Source: Nocardia crassostreae
GTDB lineage: Bacteria; Actinomycetota; Actinomycetes; Mycobacteriales; Mycobacteriaceae
Length of the DNA: 64,000 bases
Assembly (NCBI RefSeq): GCF_001613405.1
Contig: NZ_BDCH01000019.1
Location: forward strand, 62,001-126,000
Direction of reading: 5' to 3'
Shown here: piece by piece, positions 1 to 9,700 of the stretch
Layout of the letters: every line of letters begins with the position of its first letter
How positions within the stretch are numbered: the first letter of the stretch is position 1
The notes under the pieces: generated by a model
What the model was told of the DNA's origin: nothing
Database searches by the model: none
What the model saw: the letters and a program-made list of their open reading frames with translations, nothing else
Position numbers and translations under genes: made by a program

Positions 1-1
1 G

Positions 2-1075
2 AACGCCGATCCCGACTTCGTGGAGCGGGTGCGCATGCATCAGCTCGCGAGCGGACAGGATCTGCCGCAGCGGCCGTTGCGTGAGATCTACGCGGGCACC
101 GGCGTGCAGGTCCGGATCGCCCGGGTCGCCGCGGTGGACGCGGAGGGCAAGACCGTCGATCTCACGGGCGAGAACGGCGCCGAGACCCTGGGCTACGACT
201 CCCTCGTGTACGCCCTCGGCAGCACCATCGCCGATTTCGGCGTCCCCGGTGTCGTCGAGTACGCCCACAATGTCGCGAGCAAGGCCGCCGCGATGCGGGT
301 GCGCGCTCGGCTGGGCGAGCTGGCCGCGGGCGCGCGGGTGCTGATCGTGGGCGGCGGTCTGACCGGCCTCGAGGTGTCCGCGGAGATCGCCGAGGCGCGC
401 CCGGATCTCGACGTCGCGATCGCCGCCCGCGGCGGTATCGGCGACTGGCTGGACGAGAAGGCCCAGCGCTACCTGCGCGCGGCCTTCGACCGATTCGGCA
501 TCACCGTTCACGAACGGACCGACATCACCCGCGTCGAAGCGAACGGGGCGGTCACCGGGGACGGCGTGATTCCGGCCGATTTGACCGTCTGGACAGCGGG
601 TTTCGCGGTGCACCCGATCGCGGCCGCCACCACGCTGGAGGTGACCGGAGCCGGGCAGATCGTCGTCGACGCCACGCTGCGCTCGGTCTCGCACCCGGAT
701 GTGTACGCCGTCGGCGATGCCGCCGCCGTCATCGGGGTGGGCGGTAAGCCGCTCCGGATGGGCTGCGCCACGGCGATGCCCATGGCCTGGCAGGGCGCCG
801 ATGCGCTCGCCGCGCGCCTGACCGGCCGCAAGGTTCCCGATGCCCCGATCGGCTACGCCAAGCAGTGCATCAGCCTCGGTCGCCGCGATGCCGTCATCCA
901 GCATGTGACCCCCGAGGATCAGCCCACGGACAAGGTGACCACGGGCCGCATGGGTGCGCGCATCAAGGAAGTCATCTGCGCGTCGACGGTCTGGGCCGTC
1001 AAGCACCCGACCTTCATGCTGCCGAGCCGCCGTCGCCGCATCGTGACGGCGAACCCGGCGAATGTCACCGTGTGA
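2..1075 (+). CDS. NAD(P)H dehydrogenase-like FAD oxidoreductase, 5'-truncated by window edge
   Basis: A pyridine-nucleotide-disulphide-type flavoprotein resembling type II NADH dehydrogenases, which pass electrons from NADH to quinone at the membrane. The frame is open from base 2 with no stop, so the first FAD-binding motif lies outside the window; the GTG at 20 is only the first internal start codon. The second dinucleotide fold is visible (LIVGGGLTGLEVSAEIAE), and so is the C-terminal FAD motif DVYAVGDAAAV. The last 30 residues are basic, as in membrane-associated members. Family assignment is firm; the exact electron acceptor is not. Confidence 0.85.
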   Translation, partial: NADPDFVERVRMHQLASGQDLPQRPLREIYAGTGVQVRIARVAAVDAEGKTVDLTGENGAETLGYDSLVYALGSTIADFGVPGVVEYAHNVASKAAAMRVRARLGELAAGARVLIVGGGLTGLEVSAEIAEARPDLDVAIAARGGIGDWLDEKAQRYLRAAFDRFGITVHERTDITRVEANGAVTGDGVIPADLTVWTAGFAVHPIAAATTLEVTGAGQIVVDATLRSVSHPDVYAVGDAAAVIGVGGKPLRMGCATAMPMAWQGADALAARLTGRKVPDAPIGYAKQCISLGRRDAVIQHVTPEDQPTDKVTTGRMGARIKEVICASTVWAVKHPTFMLPSRRRRIVTANPANVTV

Positions 1076-1093
1076 GAGGCGATGGGGCCGCAG

Positions 1094-1390
1094 TCATTCG
1101 GCGGCGGAGAGCTCGCTCTCCCATTCGTTCGGATGACCGTGCACCGTCGGGTCGTAGAGCACCACGAACCGGAATCGCTGCGGCGCGGATAGTGGGAACG
1201 GCCCGACCGCCAGCTCCTCGGAGGTGTAGCGGTCATCGCTCATGGTGCGCACCCAGGTGGGCGTCCCGCCTTGCCGGTCGATCCATTTCTGGAAGACCGA
1301 CCGGGACGGCTTGGCCGCCATGATCACCGACATGAGCGGAAGCTCGTCGAGTTCGCCGGTGGTCGAAACAAACCGCAAGCCATCGCTCAT
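1094..1390 (-). CDS. Hypothetical 98-aa protein
   Basis: A small soluble protein with no signal peptide or membrane segment and no motif I recognise. It starts at ATG (MSDGLRF) and ends 18 bp from the stop of the convergent flavoprotein. The composition (several Trp, Arg and Asp) and the mixed secondary-structure potential look like a real folded protein. It lies downstream of the Ser/Thr kinase gene on the same strand, but the 66-bp gap gives no strong reason to link them. Confidence 0.55.
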   Translation of the reverse strand: MSDGLRFVSTTGELDELPLMSVIMAAKPSRSVFQKWIDRQGGTPTWVRTMSDDRYTSEELAVGPFPLSAPQRFRFVVLYDPTVHGHPNEWESELSAAE

Positions 1391-1456
1391 AGCCGTGATC
1401 CCCTCATCCGTCTGCTACACCGTCGCCCCTCACCTCACCAAGGCGGTCGGCGAAGG

Positions 1457-3640
1457 TCAATCCCCGGCGACCGGTTGGTCGAGTACAGCCGCATTGACGA
1501 CGCGGGTGAGCGCGGCCAGATCTGCCCGAATGGCCCGGAACAGGGTGAATGCGAGTGCGAAGGCCGCTACCGAACCGGCGCACAACCACACCACCGATCC
1601 GGCGATCGAATGCAGATCGATCGGATCCAGGAATACCAATCCGACCCCGATGGTCACCAAAGGCACCCAGGCCGCCATGGCCAGCACGCGTTCACAGCGC
1701 CGCGCCAACCGGCGCAGCTGCTCGGCATCGGCGGCGGTCCTGGTCCCGTACAGCAGCAGTGCGGGGTAGTACCAGCGCACGACATGAAAGGTGATCAGGA
1801 AGAACGGGGCGGTCGCCGCGATCACACCGGTCATGAAATGGGATCCGACCAGATTAACGAACACCCCGACCGGCGGATCGGCCATGACCAGAATCGCGCT
1901 CCCGAGCAGGGCGAGCGCAATCTCCCAGCCCGCCACCATGATCCACCCGATGCGCCGCCCGCAGGCCAGGGTGTCGGCCCGCGCGCGGGCCAGGGTCGCC
2001 GCGTCGTACCGTCTGCCCTTCCGTATACCCCACGGCACAGTGAGCACATACCGGCAGGCGACGAGAATCGCTGCGCCGCAACCGAGGTGGAGCGCGATGG
2101 CGACGATCGCCGACGTCGTCCAGTACGCGGGTTTCCCCTCCGCCGGAATGTGCACGTTCAGCAGGGTCACATTGTGGCCGAGCAGATACAGCACGGCGCA
2201 CAGCTGCGCGGCGATCACGGCGAATGTGGCGACGGGGATCGGCCGCAGATCCAGCCGCGCCCGCCAGCTATGACTGGGCGGGTCGACCAGATCCCGGGCG
2301 CGCGCGTCCAGGCACACCTCCAGCTGCTGGGCGAGTTCGGCGCCGGAGGCCCAGCGTCCGCCCGGATCCGGTGCGAGACAGGTCAAAAGCACCCGGCGCA
2401 GCGTCGCCGGGCAGTCCGCCGGGAGATCGGCCAGCCGTTCCGGCCCGACGCCGTGGCGGCGCACCGTCAGCATGCGATCCACCGATGCGGCCGAGATGCC
2501 CGCGTTCGCTTCGTCGTCGAAGGGCCTGCGCCCGGTCAGCAGCTCCCACAACAGGACTCCGAGCGCGTACAGGTCGCTGCGCTCGTCGAGATCCTCGGCC
2601 CGCTCCGGCAGATACGGATGGCAGGCCGCCAGCTGTTCGGGTGACATGTAGGCCAGCGACCCGCCGAAATACGCGGCCGGTCCAGTGCCGGGGACGTGAT
2701 CGCTGAACCCGATATTGAAATCGGCCAGCTTGGGGATCCCCTCGGCGGTCAGCAAGACATTGGCGGGCTTGATATCCCGGTGCAGGACGCCGTGCCGGGC
2801 CGCGTGCTCGAGCGCCTCGGCGAGGCGGCGTCCGAGCCAGGCGACGGTCTCCGGCCACGACAGCGCCGCGATCCGATCGCGGGTGCCCGACTCGCCCGGG
2901 CGCACGCCCCGCTCGCCCAGGTGCTCGTCCACACTGCCGATCAGGGTCCGGCCGCTGCGCTGCTCCGGCGGGGTCGCGGCCACCCGATGCGACAGATCCC
3001 GCAGGGTTCCCCCGGGCACGTACTCCATGTACATGAGCTTCAGGTCGCGATTGGCGAGCAGGCGCTGGTCGAAGACCCGCACGATGAACTGCTGGTCCAG
3101 TTGCGCCAGCAACTGCGGTTCGCGGCCGTGATTGTAGGAGATCTTCAGCGCGACAAGGCGTTCCATGGAACGCTGCCGGGCCAGGTAGACCCGGCCGAAG
3201 GCGCCGCTGCCGAGTCCGAGCAAGAGGTCTAAGTCGTCGATGCGGTCACCGACGTCGATGGCCGCGAGCTCGTGGTGAGCCCGCGGCGGGACGATGAGGG
3301 TGCTGCGATAGCTGTCCGCGACGTCCTCGGCGTCGCCCGATACCCGGGTCGGGTCGGTGGCGGCGCCGTAGGCCCGGACGCAGTGGAACTCCTCGTAGAG
3401 CAGGTCCGGCGGCAGCGGTTCGGCGACGAGTTCCGGGAAGTCCGCGAGATATCCGGCAAGGCGTTTGGGCGCCGCGCCGCGCCGCCATCGATAGTGCAGG
3501 TCCACCTTGATCAGTTCGATCAGGCAGATCCGCCGGAGATCGGGCGAAATCGGAAGATAGGCGGCGAGATCCGGTGGTGCGTCCGCCTTTTCCCATGCCT
3601 CGGCGAAGCGGGTGACCGCGGTGGTGAGATCTTGGTCCAT
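1457..3640 (-). CDS. Membrane-anchored serine/threonine protein kinase
   Basis: A 727-aa eukaryotic-like Ser/Thr kinase. An N-terminal region of about 135 residues of unknown fold precedes the kinase domain (about 138-450). The glycine loop is GLGSGAFGRV, the ATP lysine is K166 (VALK), the catalytic loop is HRDIKPAN (D289, N294), and SPEQ stands in the APE position. The metal-binding DFG motif reads DFN (307-309). The C-terminal half has about six hydrophobic helices, so the protein should be an integral membrane protein with a cytoplasmic kinase. The frame is open much further upstream, but ATG 3640 gives a protein that begins just before the conserved region and leaves an 84-bp divergent promoter region to an FHA-domain gene, a natural phospho-signalling partner. 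Regulation of the pair is inferred. Confidence 0.9.
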   Translation of the reverse strand: MDQDLTTAVTRFAEAWEKADAPPDLAAYLPISPDLRRICLIELIKVDLHYRWRRGAAPKRLAGYLADFPELVAEPLPPDLLYEEFHCVRAYGAATDPTRVSGDAEDVADSYRSTLIVPPRAHHELAAIDVGDRIDDLDLLLGLGSGAFGRVYLARQRSMERLVALKISYNHGREPQLLAQLDQQFIVRVFDQRLLANRDLKLMYMEYVPGGTLRDLSHRVAATPPEQRSGRTLIGSVDEHLGERGVRPGESGTRDRIAALSWPETVAWLGRRLAEALEHAARHGVLHRDIKPANVLLTAEGIPKLADFNIGFSDHVPGTGPAAYFGGSLAYMSPEQLAACHPYLPERAEDLDERSDLYALGVLLWELLTGRRPFDDEANAGISAASVDRMLTVRRHGVGPERLADLPADCPATLRRVLLTCLAPDPGGRWASGAELAQQLEVCLDARARDLVDPPSHSWRARLDLRPIPVATFAVIAAQLCAVLYLLGHNVTLLNVHIPAEGKPAYWTTSAIVAIALHLGCGAAILVACRYVLTVPWGIRKGRRYDAATLARARADTLACGRRIGWIMVAGWEIALALLGSAILVMADPPVGVFVNLVGSHFMTGVIAATAPFFLITFHVVRWYYPALLLYGTRTAADAEQLRRLARRCERVLAMAAWVPLVTIGVGLVFLDPIDLHSIAGSVVWLCAGSVAAFALAFTLFRAIRADLAALTRVVNAAVLDQPVAGD

Positions 3641-3724
3641 TGGTTCGTGCGGTCCTTCTCCGATCCCTCCGGAAAATGATAACCCCGTGAGAACCCGATG
3701 TTCCCCGTGCTCGTATGACTTCGA

Positions 3725-4343
3725 GTGGTGGACAATTGCGAGCTGTATTACCACGACAATCGGGGAATGCGGTGCAGACTGGCGCTTTCCGAACAGGAGC
3801 CGCTGATTGTCATCGGGCGCGCCGACGCCACGGATATCGCGCTGAATTGGGACCAGTCGGTGTCCGCGGTGCACGCAGTCATTCGGTGTATCGGTGGTTA
3901 TTGGACGGTCGAGGACAATCGTTTGTCTCGCAACGGAACTTTCGTGAACGGTAAACGGCTGTGCGGGCAGCACCGGCTCCACGACGACGACCGGATCACT
4001 ATCGGCGCGATCTCGTTCGTCTTCCGGCAGCGCGGCGAGACCTGGCTGTCCGATACCGTGCAACCGGGCGGCAATCGGCCCGAGTTCGCGGTCACCCGCG
4101 CGCAGGCGCGGATCCTGGCGGCGCTGACCCGGCCGTTCCGCGACGGCCGCCCCGATCCGGTGCCCGCCTCCAACCGGCAGATCGCGATCGAGCTCGCTGT
4201 CCGAATCGACGGTCAAGACCCATCTGTGCGATCTGTTCACCCGCTTCGGCATCACCGGAGCTCCCGACCATCGGAAGCGATTCCTGCTGGCCGAACACGC
4301 GCTCCAGTCGGATCTGGTCACCCCGGACGACCCGCCGCCCTGA
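3725..4343 (+). pseudogene. FHA-domain protein with C-terminal winged-helix-like domain, frameshifted
   Basis: The N-terminal part (GTG 3725) has a forkhead-associated fold: VIGRADATD, SAVHAVI and NGTFVNGKRL are the usual phosphothreonine-binding landmarks. It is followed by a helix-rich region starting TRAQARILAAL. At about 4190-4200 the frame that encodes the FHA part loses sense; the expected continuation SESTVKTHLCDLF is in another forward frame and ends at the TGA at 4341-4343. One base too many or two too few explains the break. The gene faces the Ser/Thr kinase across 84 bp and is probably its phospho-reader. Whether the break is real or a consensus error cannot be told from the sequence. 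Confidence 0.75.
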
Positions 4344-4460
4344 GCACGGCGCGCCCCCGCTCCGCATCGTGCGATGGGTTGATTGTTCTCACCCCTCGAG
4401 GGTGCGTGCGCAACGCACCCGGCCGATGCCCCGGTCACCCCGAATCCCGACCATTGAGGA

Positions 4461-4814
4461 ATGACCACAAAGCTTCGCCGATCCTCGATTTGGATCGCCG
4501 CCGCCGTGCTGGCCGGTGCGGGCATTCTCGGCACCGGCACCGAGGCACAGGCAGCTCCGGGCAACTGCCGCTACGAATCGGTGCGCAAGACCGACGCGAC
4601 CGTCACGGTCTTCGGAACGCGCGCCTGGTGCTCGCGTAACGACGGCGCCACCCATTACTACACCCGAATTACGTGCAATCTCTGGGGGCAGGCATCGAAT
4701 TCCACCGCCGCCTTCGGCAACCACGTCCGCGTGGGCGAAGGCACGTACTCGACCGCATTCTGTGGCTTCGGGGCGACAGTGGGCGATTACACGGTGTGGA
4801 GTTATCAATGGTGA
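4461..4814 (+). CDS. Small secreted protein
   Basis: A 117-aa protein with a clear Sec signal peptide: basic MTTKLRR, a hydrophobic core, and an AQA-A cleavage site around residue 31. The mature part of about 85 residues has four cysteines that could form two disulphides, and many Thr/Ser/Tyr residues. The pattern resembles the small secreted inhibitor-like or cell-surface proteins common in actinomycetes, but I recognise no named family. ATG 4461 follows GAGG at very short spacing. It stands alone between the FHA gene and the transporter. Confidence 0.7.
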   Translation: MTTKLRRSSIWIAAAVLAGAGILGTGTEAQAAPGNCRYESVRKTDATVTVFGTRAWCSRNDGATHYYTRITCNLWGQASNSTAAFGNHVRVGEGTYSTAFCGFGATVGDYTVWSYQW

Positions 4815-4946
4815 ACGAGGGGGAACCGGTCGAACCGCTATGCTGGCGAAATCGACACACCGCGGAATTTCCGGGATGTCGCCGTTGGTGTACGCACCGG
4901 CGGCGAGAGGGGTGCGTGGCTTTCCTTCGGGGGCTGCCTGATAGCG

Positions 4947-6275
4947 GTGTTCATGCAGATGGTGGACGGGACCATCGTGACAACGGCGCTGCCGCGGATC
5001 ACGGCGGATCTGGGGGCGTCGGCGCGGGCGCAGCTGCTGATGGTCTCGGGCTATGCGCTGGCCTTCGCGTGTACCTTGCTCACGGCGGCGCGGCTCGGGG
5101 AGCTGCTGGGTCGGCGGAGGCTGTTCCTCGGCTCGGTGGCCGCCTTCACAGCGGCCTCGGTGTGGTGCGGAATATCGACCAGCGCAACCGAACTCGTCGC
5201 AGCCCGGGTGGTACAGGGCGGTGCGGCGGGCGGGATGGCGGCCCAGACCATCGAGATAGTCACGGCGACCTTCCCGCGTGAGCGGCATGCGCACGCCTTC
5301 GCCGTGTACGGGGCGGTGGCCGGGTTCGCGGGCATGCTGGGGCCGATTCTGGGCGGGGCGCTGCTGACGGCCGATCCGTTCGGACTGGGCTGGCATTCGA
5401 TCTTCCTCATCAATCTGCCGCTCGGGCTGCTCACCTTCGGGCTGGCGCTGCGCTATCTGCGTGCGGGCAGGCCAGCACGGCACGAACGGCTCGATCTCCC
5501 CGGGGCGGCGCTGTCGGCCGCCTGCCTGTTCACCCTGCTGTACGCGCTCACCGATATTCAGCAGAACGGCTGGCGGCCGGGACCATTGGCGATGATCGCG
5601 GCGGCGGGAGTGATGGCGGCGGTCTTCCTCGCACAGCAGCGGCGAGCGGCGCGGCGGGGTGCGCCGCTGCTGCGGCTGGATCTGTTCGCCGATCGCGGCT
5701 TCGCGCTCGGATCCGTCTTGATCACGGTGTTCTTCGGGCTGTTCACCGCCTTCGTCTTCGCCATCTCGATCACCTTGCAGGAGGTGCTGCGGTTCTCGCC
5801 CTGGCGCACGGGCCTGTTGATGACGCCGTTCGCCATCGGCGCCTGCGCGGGTGCGCTGGCCTCACCGATGCTGGTGCGGCGCTGGGGAATACGGGTGCTG
5901 GCGGCGGGCATCGCACTGTTCGGCGGATGGGTGGCCATCGGGGCCGGATACCTGCATCTGACAGACGGTTCGATCTCCGTCCCCTTGGTGCTCGGGCCGG
6001 TGGTGCTGGCCGGGCTCGGCGTCGGATTGTTCTCCGTGCCACTGCAACCGGTCATGCTGTTGGGCCTGGAGCATCGGCAGCTGGACGCGGCCTCGGGTGT
6101 GGTGCCGACCATCGAGCAGATCGGCAATGGACTGGGGCTGGCATTGCTGAGCGCGGTGTTCTTCCGGGCGCACACGCTCTCCGGCAGCGTCACCATGTTC
6201 GCGGCCATCGCGGTGGTGGCCCTCGGCGCCGGAGCGCTGACCCTCGCCATGCCCGAACCGGCACACCGGGATTGA
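4947..6275 (+). CDS. DHA2-family MFS drug efflux transporter (start uncertain)
   Basis: A proton-driven multidrug exporter of the 14-helix DHA2 type. The landmarks are MVDGTIVTTALPRI at the end of helix 1, RLGELLGRRRLF in the 2-3 loop, the antiporter motif AGMLGPILGGAL, and HSIFLINLP. The first accepted start codon in frame is GTG 4947, but that would begin inside helix 1: the same open frame continues upstream with hydrophobic residues (WLSFGGCLIAV) yet offers no ATG, GTG or TTG back to the stop at 4812-4814. An ATG at 4876 in another frame would supply a normal N-terminus if one indel is assumed near 4900-4930. The function call is strong; the 5' end is doubtful. Confidence 0.85.
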   Translation: MFMQMVDGTIVTTALPRITADLGASARAQLLMVSGYALAFACTLLTAARLGELLGRRRLFLGSVAAFTAASVWCGISTSATELVAARVVQGGAAGGMAAQTIEIVTATFPRERHAHAFAVYGAVAGFAGMLGPILGGALLTADPFGLGWHSIFLINLPLGLLTFGLALRYLRAGRPARHERLDLPGAALSAACLFTLLYALTDIQQNGWRPGPLAMIAAAGVMAAVFLAQQRRAARRGAPLLRLDLFADRGFALGSVLITVFFGLFTAFVFAISITLQEVLRFSPWRTGLLMTPFAIGACAGALASPMLVRRWGIRVLAAGIALFGGWVAIGAGYLHLTDGSISVPLVLGPVVLAGLGVGLFSVPLQPVMLLGLEHRQLDAASGVVPTIEQIGNGLGLALLSAVFFRAHTLSGSVTMFAAIAVVALGAGALTLAMPEPAHRD

Positions 6276-6279
6276 CGCG

Positions 6280-6795
6280 CTACACCCCGAGCGCGGCGGC
6301 GAACAATGGCCAGGAGTCGTGCAGATCGTCCTGCCAATACGGCCATGCGTGCGTGGCCGCGCGGTGCACCACGGTGGCCGGAATGCCCAGTGCGGCCAGC
6401 CGATCGGTGAGCGCCGCGGTGCAGCTCAGTACGGCCGCTTCCATGACGCCGCCCACCAGCAGGCGATCGGCCAGCCTTCCGGCATCACCGGCGATGGAGG
6501 GATCGCCGAGCGTATCGTGCACGCCGGGCGCGCCATTGCCCGCCGAAATGTAGAGCGCCGCACCGCGTAACCGCTCGGCATTGACCACCGGATCGTGGGC
6601 GACCCAGGCCGGATCGTCGGCCGCACCCCACATATTGGCAGCGTTCCCGCCGAACAGGCTCAGCTGCGACTGCACATACACGCGGGCCACCGGATCGCTG
6701 GTGCGCGGGCAACCGCTGAAAGCGCCCACCGCCTGGTAGTGCCCGGGGGCCTCGATGGCCAGATTCAGCGCCGAGGTCGCCGACATCGATGTTCC
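6280..6795 (-). pseudogene. Mycolyltransferase (antigen 85-like) C-terminal half, headless
   Basis: This frame encodes the second half of an antigen-85-type mycolyltransferase, the envelope enzyme that transfers mycolic acid between trehalose esters and arabinogalactan. It begins at the nucleophile elbow (GTSMSATSALNLAIEA, matching GLSMAASSALTLAIY of Ag85), then shows NMWGAADDPAWVAHDPVVNA and YISAGNGAPG, and ends with THAWPYWQDDL, which supplies the catalytic-His region. The signal peptide and about 120 N-terminal residues are missing. The upstream DNA is instead the 3' end of an NRPS gene in a different frame, so the fragment has no start or export signal. A deletion or misjoin at about 6790-6800 is the simplest explanation. 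Confidence 0.8.
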
Positions 6796-9700
6796 CGCAC
6801 GGTCGGGGCGGCATAGAGCCAGCGCACCGTCACCGGCATGCCGGTGGCCGTCGCGAGTTCGGCCGAAAGCGCCACGCCCAGTAGCGAATTTCCGCCCAGT
6901 TCGAAGAAGTCGTCGTCGCGGCCGACGCGCGGGGCTCCGGTGATGGCCGCGAACTGCGCGGCGACCAGGGTTTCCACGCCGGATTCGGGTGCGCTGTAGG
7001 GCCGCTCCCCCGACGGCGGGTCGGGCAGGGCGGCGCGGTCGATCTTGCCGTGCGCGGTGACCGGGAGCCGGTCCAGTTCGACCAGTTGCGCGGGTACCAG
7101 TGCGGCGGGCAGCAATTCGCGCAGGCGGCGAATGAGGTCGGGGTGGTCGAGCGGACTGCCGGGTGCGGCGACGACGTAGCCGATCAGGCGAAGACCGCGC
7201 GGCCCGTCGTGGGCGGTCACGACGGCGTGCGCGATCTCGGGCAGCGTGGTCAGCGCGGCGGCCACTTCGGCGGGTTCCGCGCGGCGGCCGCGCACCGTCA
7301 GCTGATCGTCGGCGCGGGCGAGGAATTCGAGTGCGCCGCTGCCGGTCCTGCGCACGAGATCGCCGGTGCGGTAGACCCGTTGGCCGGTGCCCGCCGGATC
7401 GGCGAGGAAGCGTTCGGCGGTCGCGACGGGCCGCCCGCGATAGCCCGCCGCCACGCCGGGCCCGCCCAGATACAGTTCGCCCTGCCCGCAGGGCGGCGCG
7501 GGGCGGAGCCGATCGTCGAGGATCAGCGCCCGCACGCCGGGCAGCGGCGGTCCGATGGGAACCGGGCCGCCGGGCGTCAGGGCGTCGGATTGCGTTGCCA
7601 TGACCGTGGTTTCGGTGGGGCAGTAGCCATTGAACAGCCGCAGGGACGGAGTCCAGCGGGCGATCAGGTCGGCGGGGCAGGCTTCGCCGCCCACCACCGC
7701 GACGCGCAGCGCGGGCACGCGTGCCGGGGTCAGCGTGGCCAGGACGGCCGGGGTGGTGAGGAAGTGGGTGATGGCGGCCTCGTTCAGCAGTGCGGCCAGA
7801 TCCGCTCCGGCGATCACGGCGGGCGGTTCGACGATCAGCCGCGCGCCGCCCGCGAAGGCGGCCAGCAGTTCCAGCAGATGTGCGTCGAAGGACGGCGCGT
7901 GTGCGTGCAGGACCCGCGAATTCCGGTCCACGCCATAGTGTTCGACTATGTAGTCGGTGAGCGGGCCGAGTCCGCGGTGGGTGACGACGACGCCTTTCGG
8001 CGCGCCGGTGGTGCCCGAGGTGTAGATCAGGTAGGCCGGATGGTCGGGGTGCAGGGGCCGGGTGCGCTCGGTGTCGTCGATCGGGGCCGCGGAGCGCCGC
8101 CGCACCCGGTCCAGGGTGTCCGGGTCGTCCAGCATCAGCCAGCCCGGTTCCGGGGGCAGCGCGGCGCGGACGGCGGCGGTCGTCAGACCCCATCGCGCCC
8201 CGGAATCCGCGGCGACGGCGGCGGATCGCCGCGCCGGATCGCCGGTGTCGATCGGCGCGAAGGCGGCTCCGGTCTTCGCGACCGCCCACACGGCCAGGAC
8301 CGATTCCGCCGAACGCGGCACCGCCACCAGAACGTATGCCCCGGGCCCGGCTCCGGCCGCGATCAGCTCGCGCGCCCACCGCGACGACAGCTCGTCCAGC
8401 TCCCGGTAGGTCCAGATCCGGGAACCGTCCTGCACCGCAACCGCATCGAGGACCCGATCGCCGCCGGAATCGCCGAGCACGGCGGAACGCAAGAGATCCG
8501 GCAGCAGTCGGGCGGAGTCCACCACAGCCGGAATCGATACCACGCCAGCTGAATCCAGCGACCGCACCGCCCGCTGCGGGTCGGCGAGGAAGCGGTCGAG
8601 GTACTCCAGGAAGCGCCGGTGATGCACCGCCAGATCCTGCGCCGAGTACAGCTCCGGGTTGGCCTGGATGTCGATGGTGATCGAATCCTCGTCCGGCCCG
8701 AGCTGATAGCCGTTGATCATCAGGTCTTCCACCGGCCCCAGCGACAGCAGCCTGATCCGCGCCGTATTGGATCCCATGCGCAGCGGCTCGACGGCCCCGA
8801 GCATATTCACGACCGGCCCGAAACCGCCTCGCGCGGTGTGGTTCACGCCGCGATCACGCTGAATGTCCTCGTAGCGGTAGCGCTGATGCCGCAGCGCGCC
8901 GATCAACCGCGCCCGCACCCGCTCGACCGCCTCCCCCACGGTGATCTCACGAAAGCCGCTCAGCCGCAGGGGAACCACATTCGACACCGACACGGCCGAA
9001 CGCCGCAGGGCGGCGCTGGGCCGCGCCGCCACGGGCAGGGACAGCACGATCTCGTCCGCACCGGTCATGGCCGCCAGATAGCAGGCGAAGGCCGCGATGG
9101 TCAGTTCCGGAAACGTGTGCCCCGACCGTTGCCGCCACTCCGCCAGTCGCGCGGCGGTTGTCGTGGGCACGGTGGCGGCCAGCCGATGCGGCGGGCGCGG
9201 CCGCGATGCCGGGCGTCCGGCCAGGCACGCCGGTTCGCCCATTCCCGCCACCTGCTCCGACCAGTAGTCCCCATCCGTGCGCGCCCGCGCCGATTCGGAG
9301 TACGCGCACTCCTCCGCCAGCAGTCCGGCAATCCCGAGCGGGCTCGGCGGTTCCTTGACGTTCGCGGAATCCATGGTGGCGGAATACAACTCGAAGGTGC
9401 GCTGCAGGACCGACGCCGCACCCAGGCCGTCCAGCACGATGTGATGGCTGCGCAGGTAGAGCAGGTGCACACCGTCGTCGACCCGGAACAGCCTGGCGAC
9501 GGTGAGACGGTCGGTGAGCAGATCCAGGGCCGACGCGTGGTCGTGCTCCATCCAGACCAGGGCGGCCGCCTCCGGGTCCGGATGGTCGGTGAGATCCTCG
9601 TAATCCATCGGGGCGAAGGCGTCGGGGTCCAGGACCTGCCGGGGATAGCCGCCGTCGAGCCGGAACCGCACATGCGGCGACTGCAACTCCCACGCGGCCT

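Noticed and set aside
6280..8379. A 699-aa protein in one frame spanning the NRPS and mycolyltransferase
   Set aside because: Upstream of about 6795 this frame is Arg/Pro/Gly-rich shadow of the NRPS; only its last 170 codons are real.
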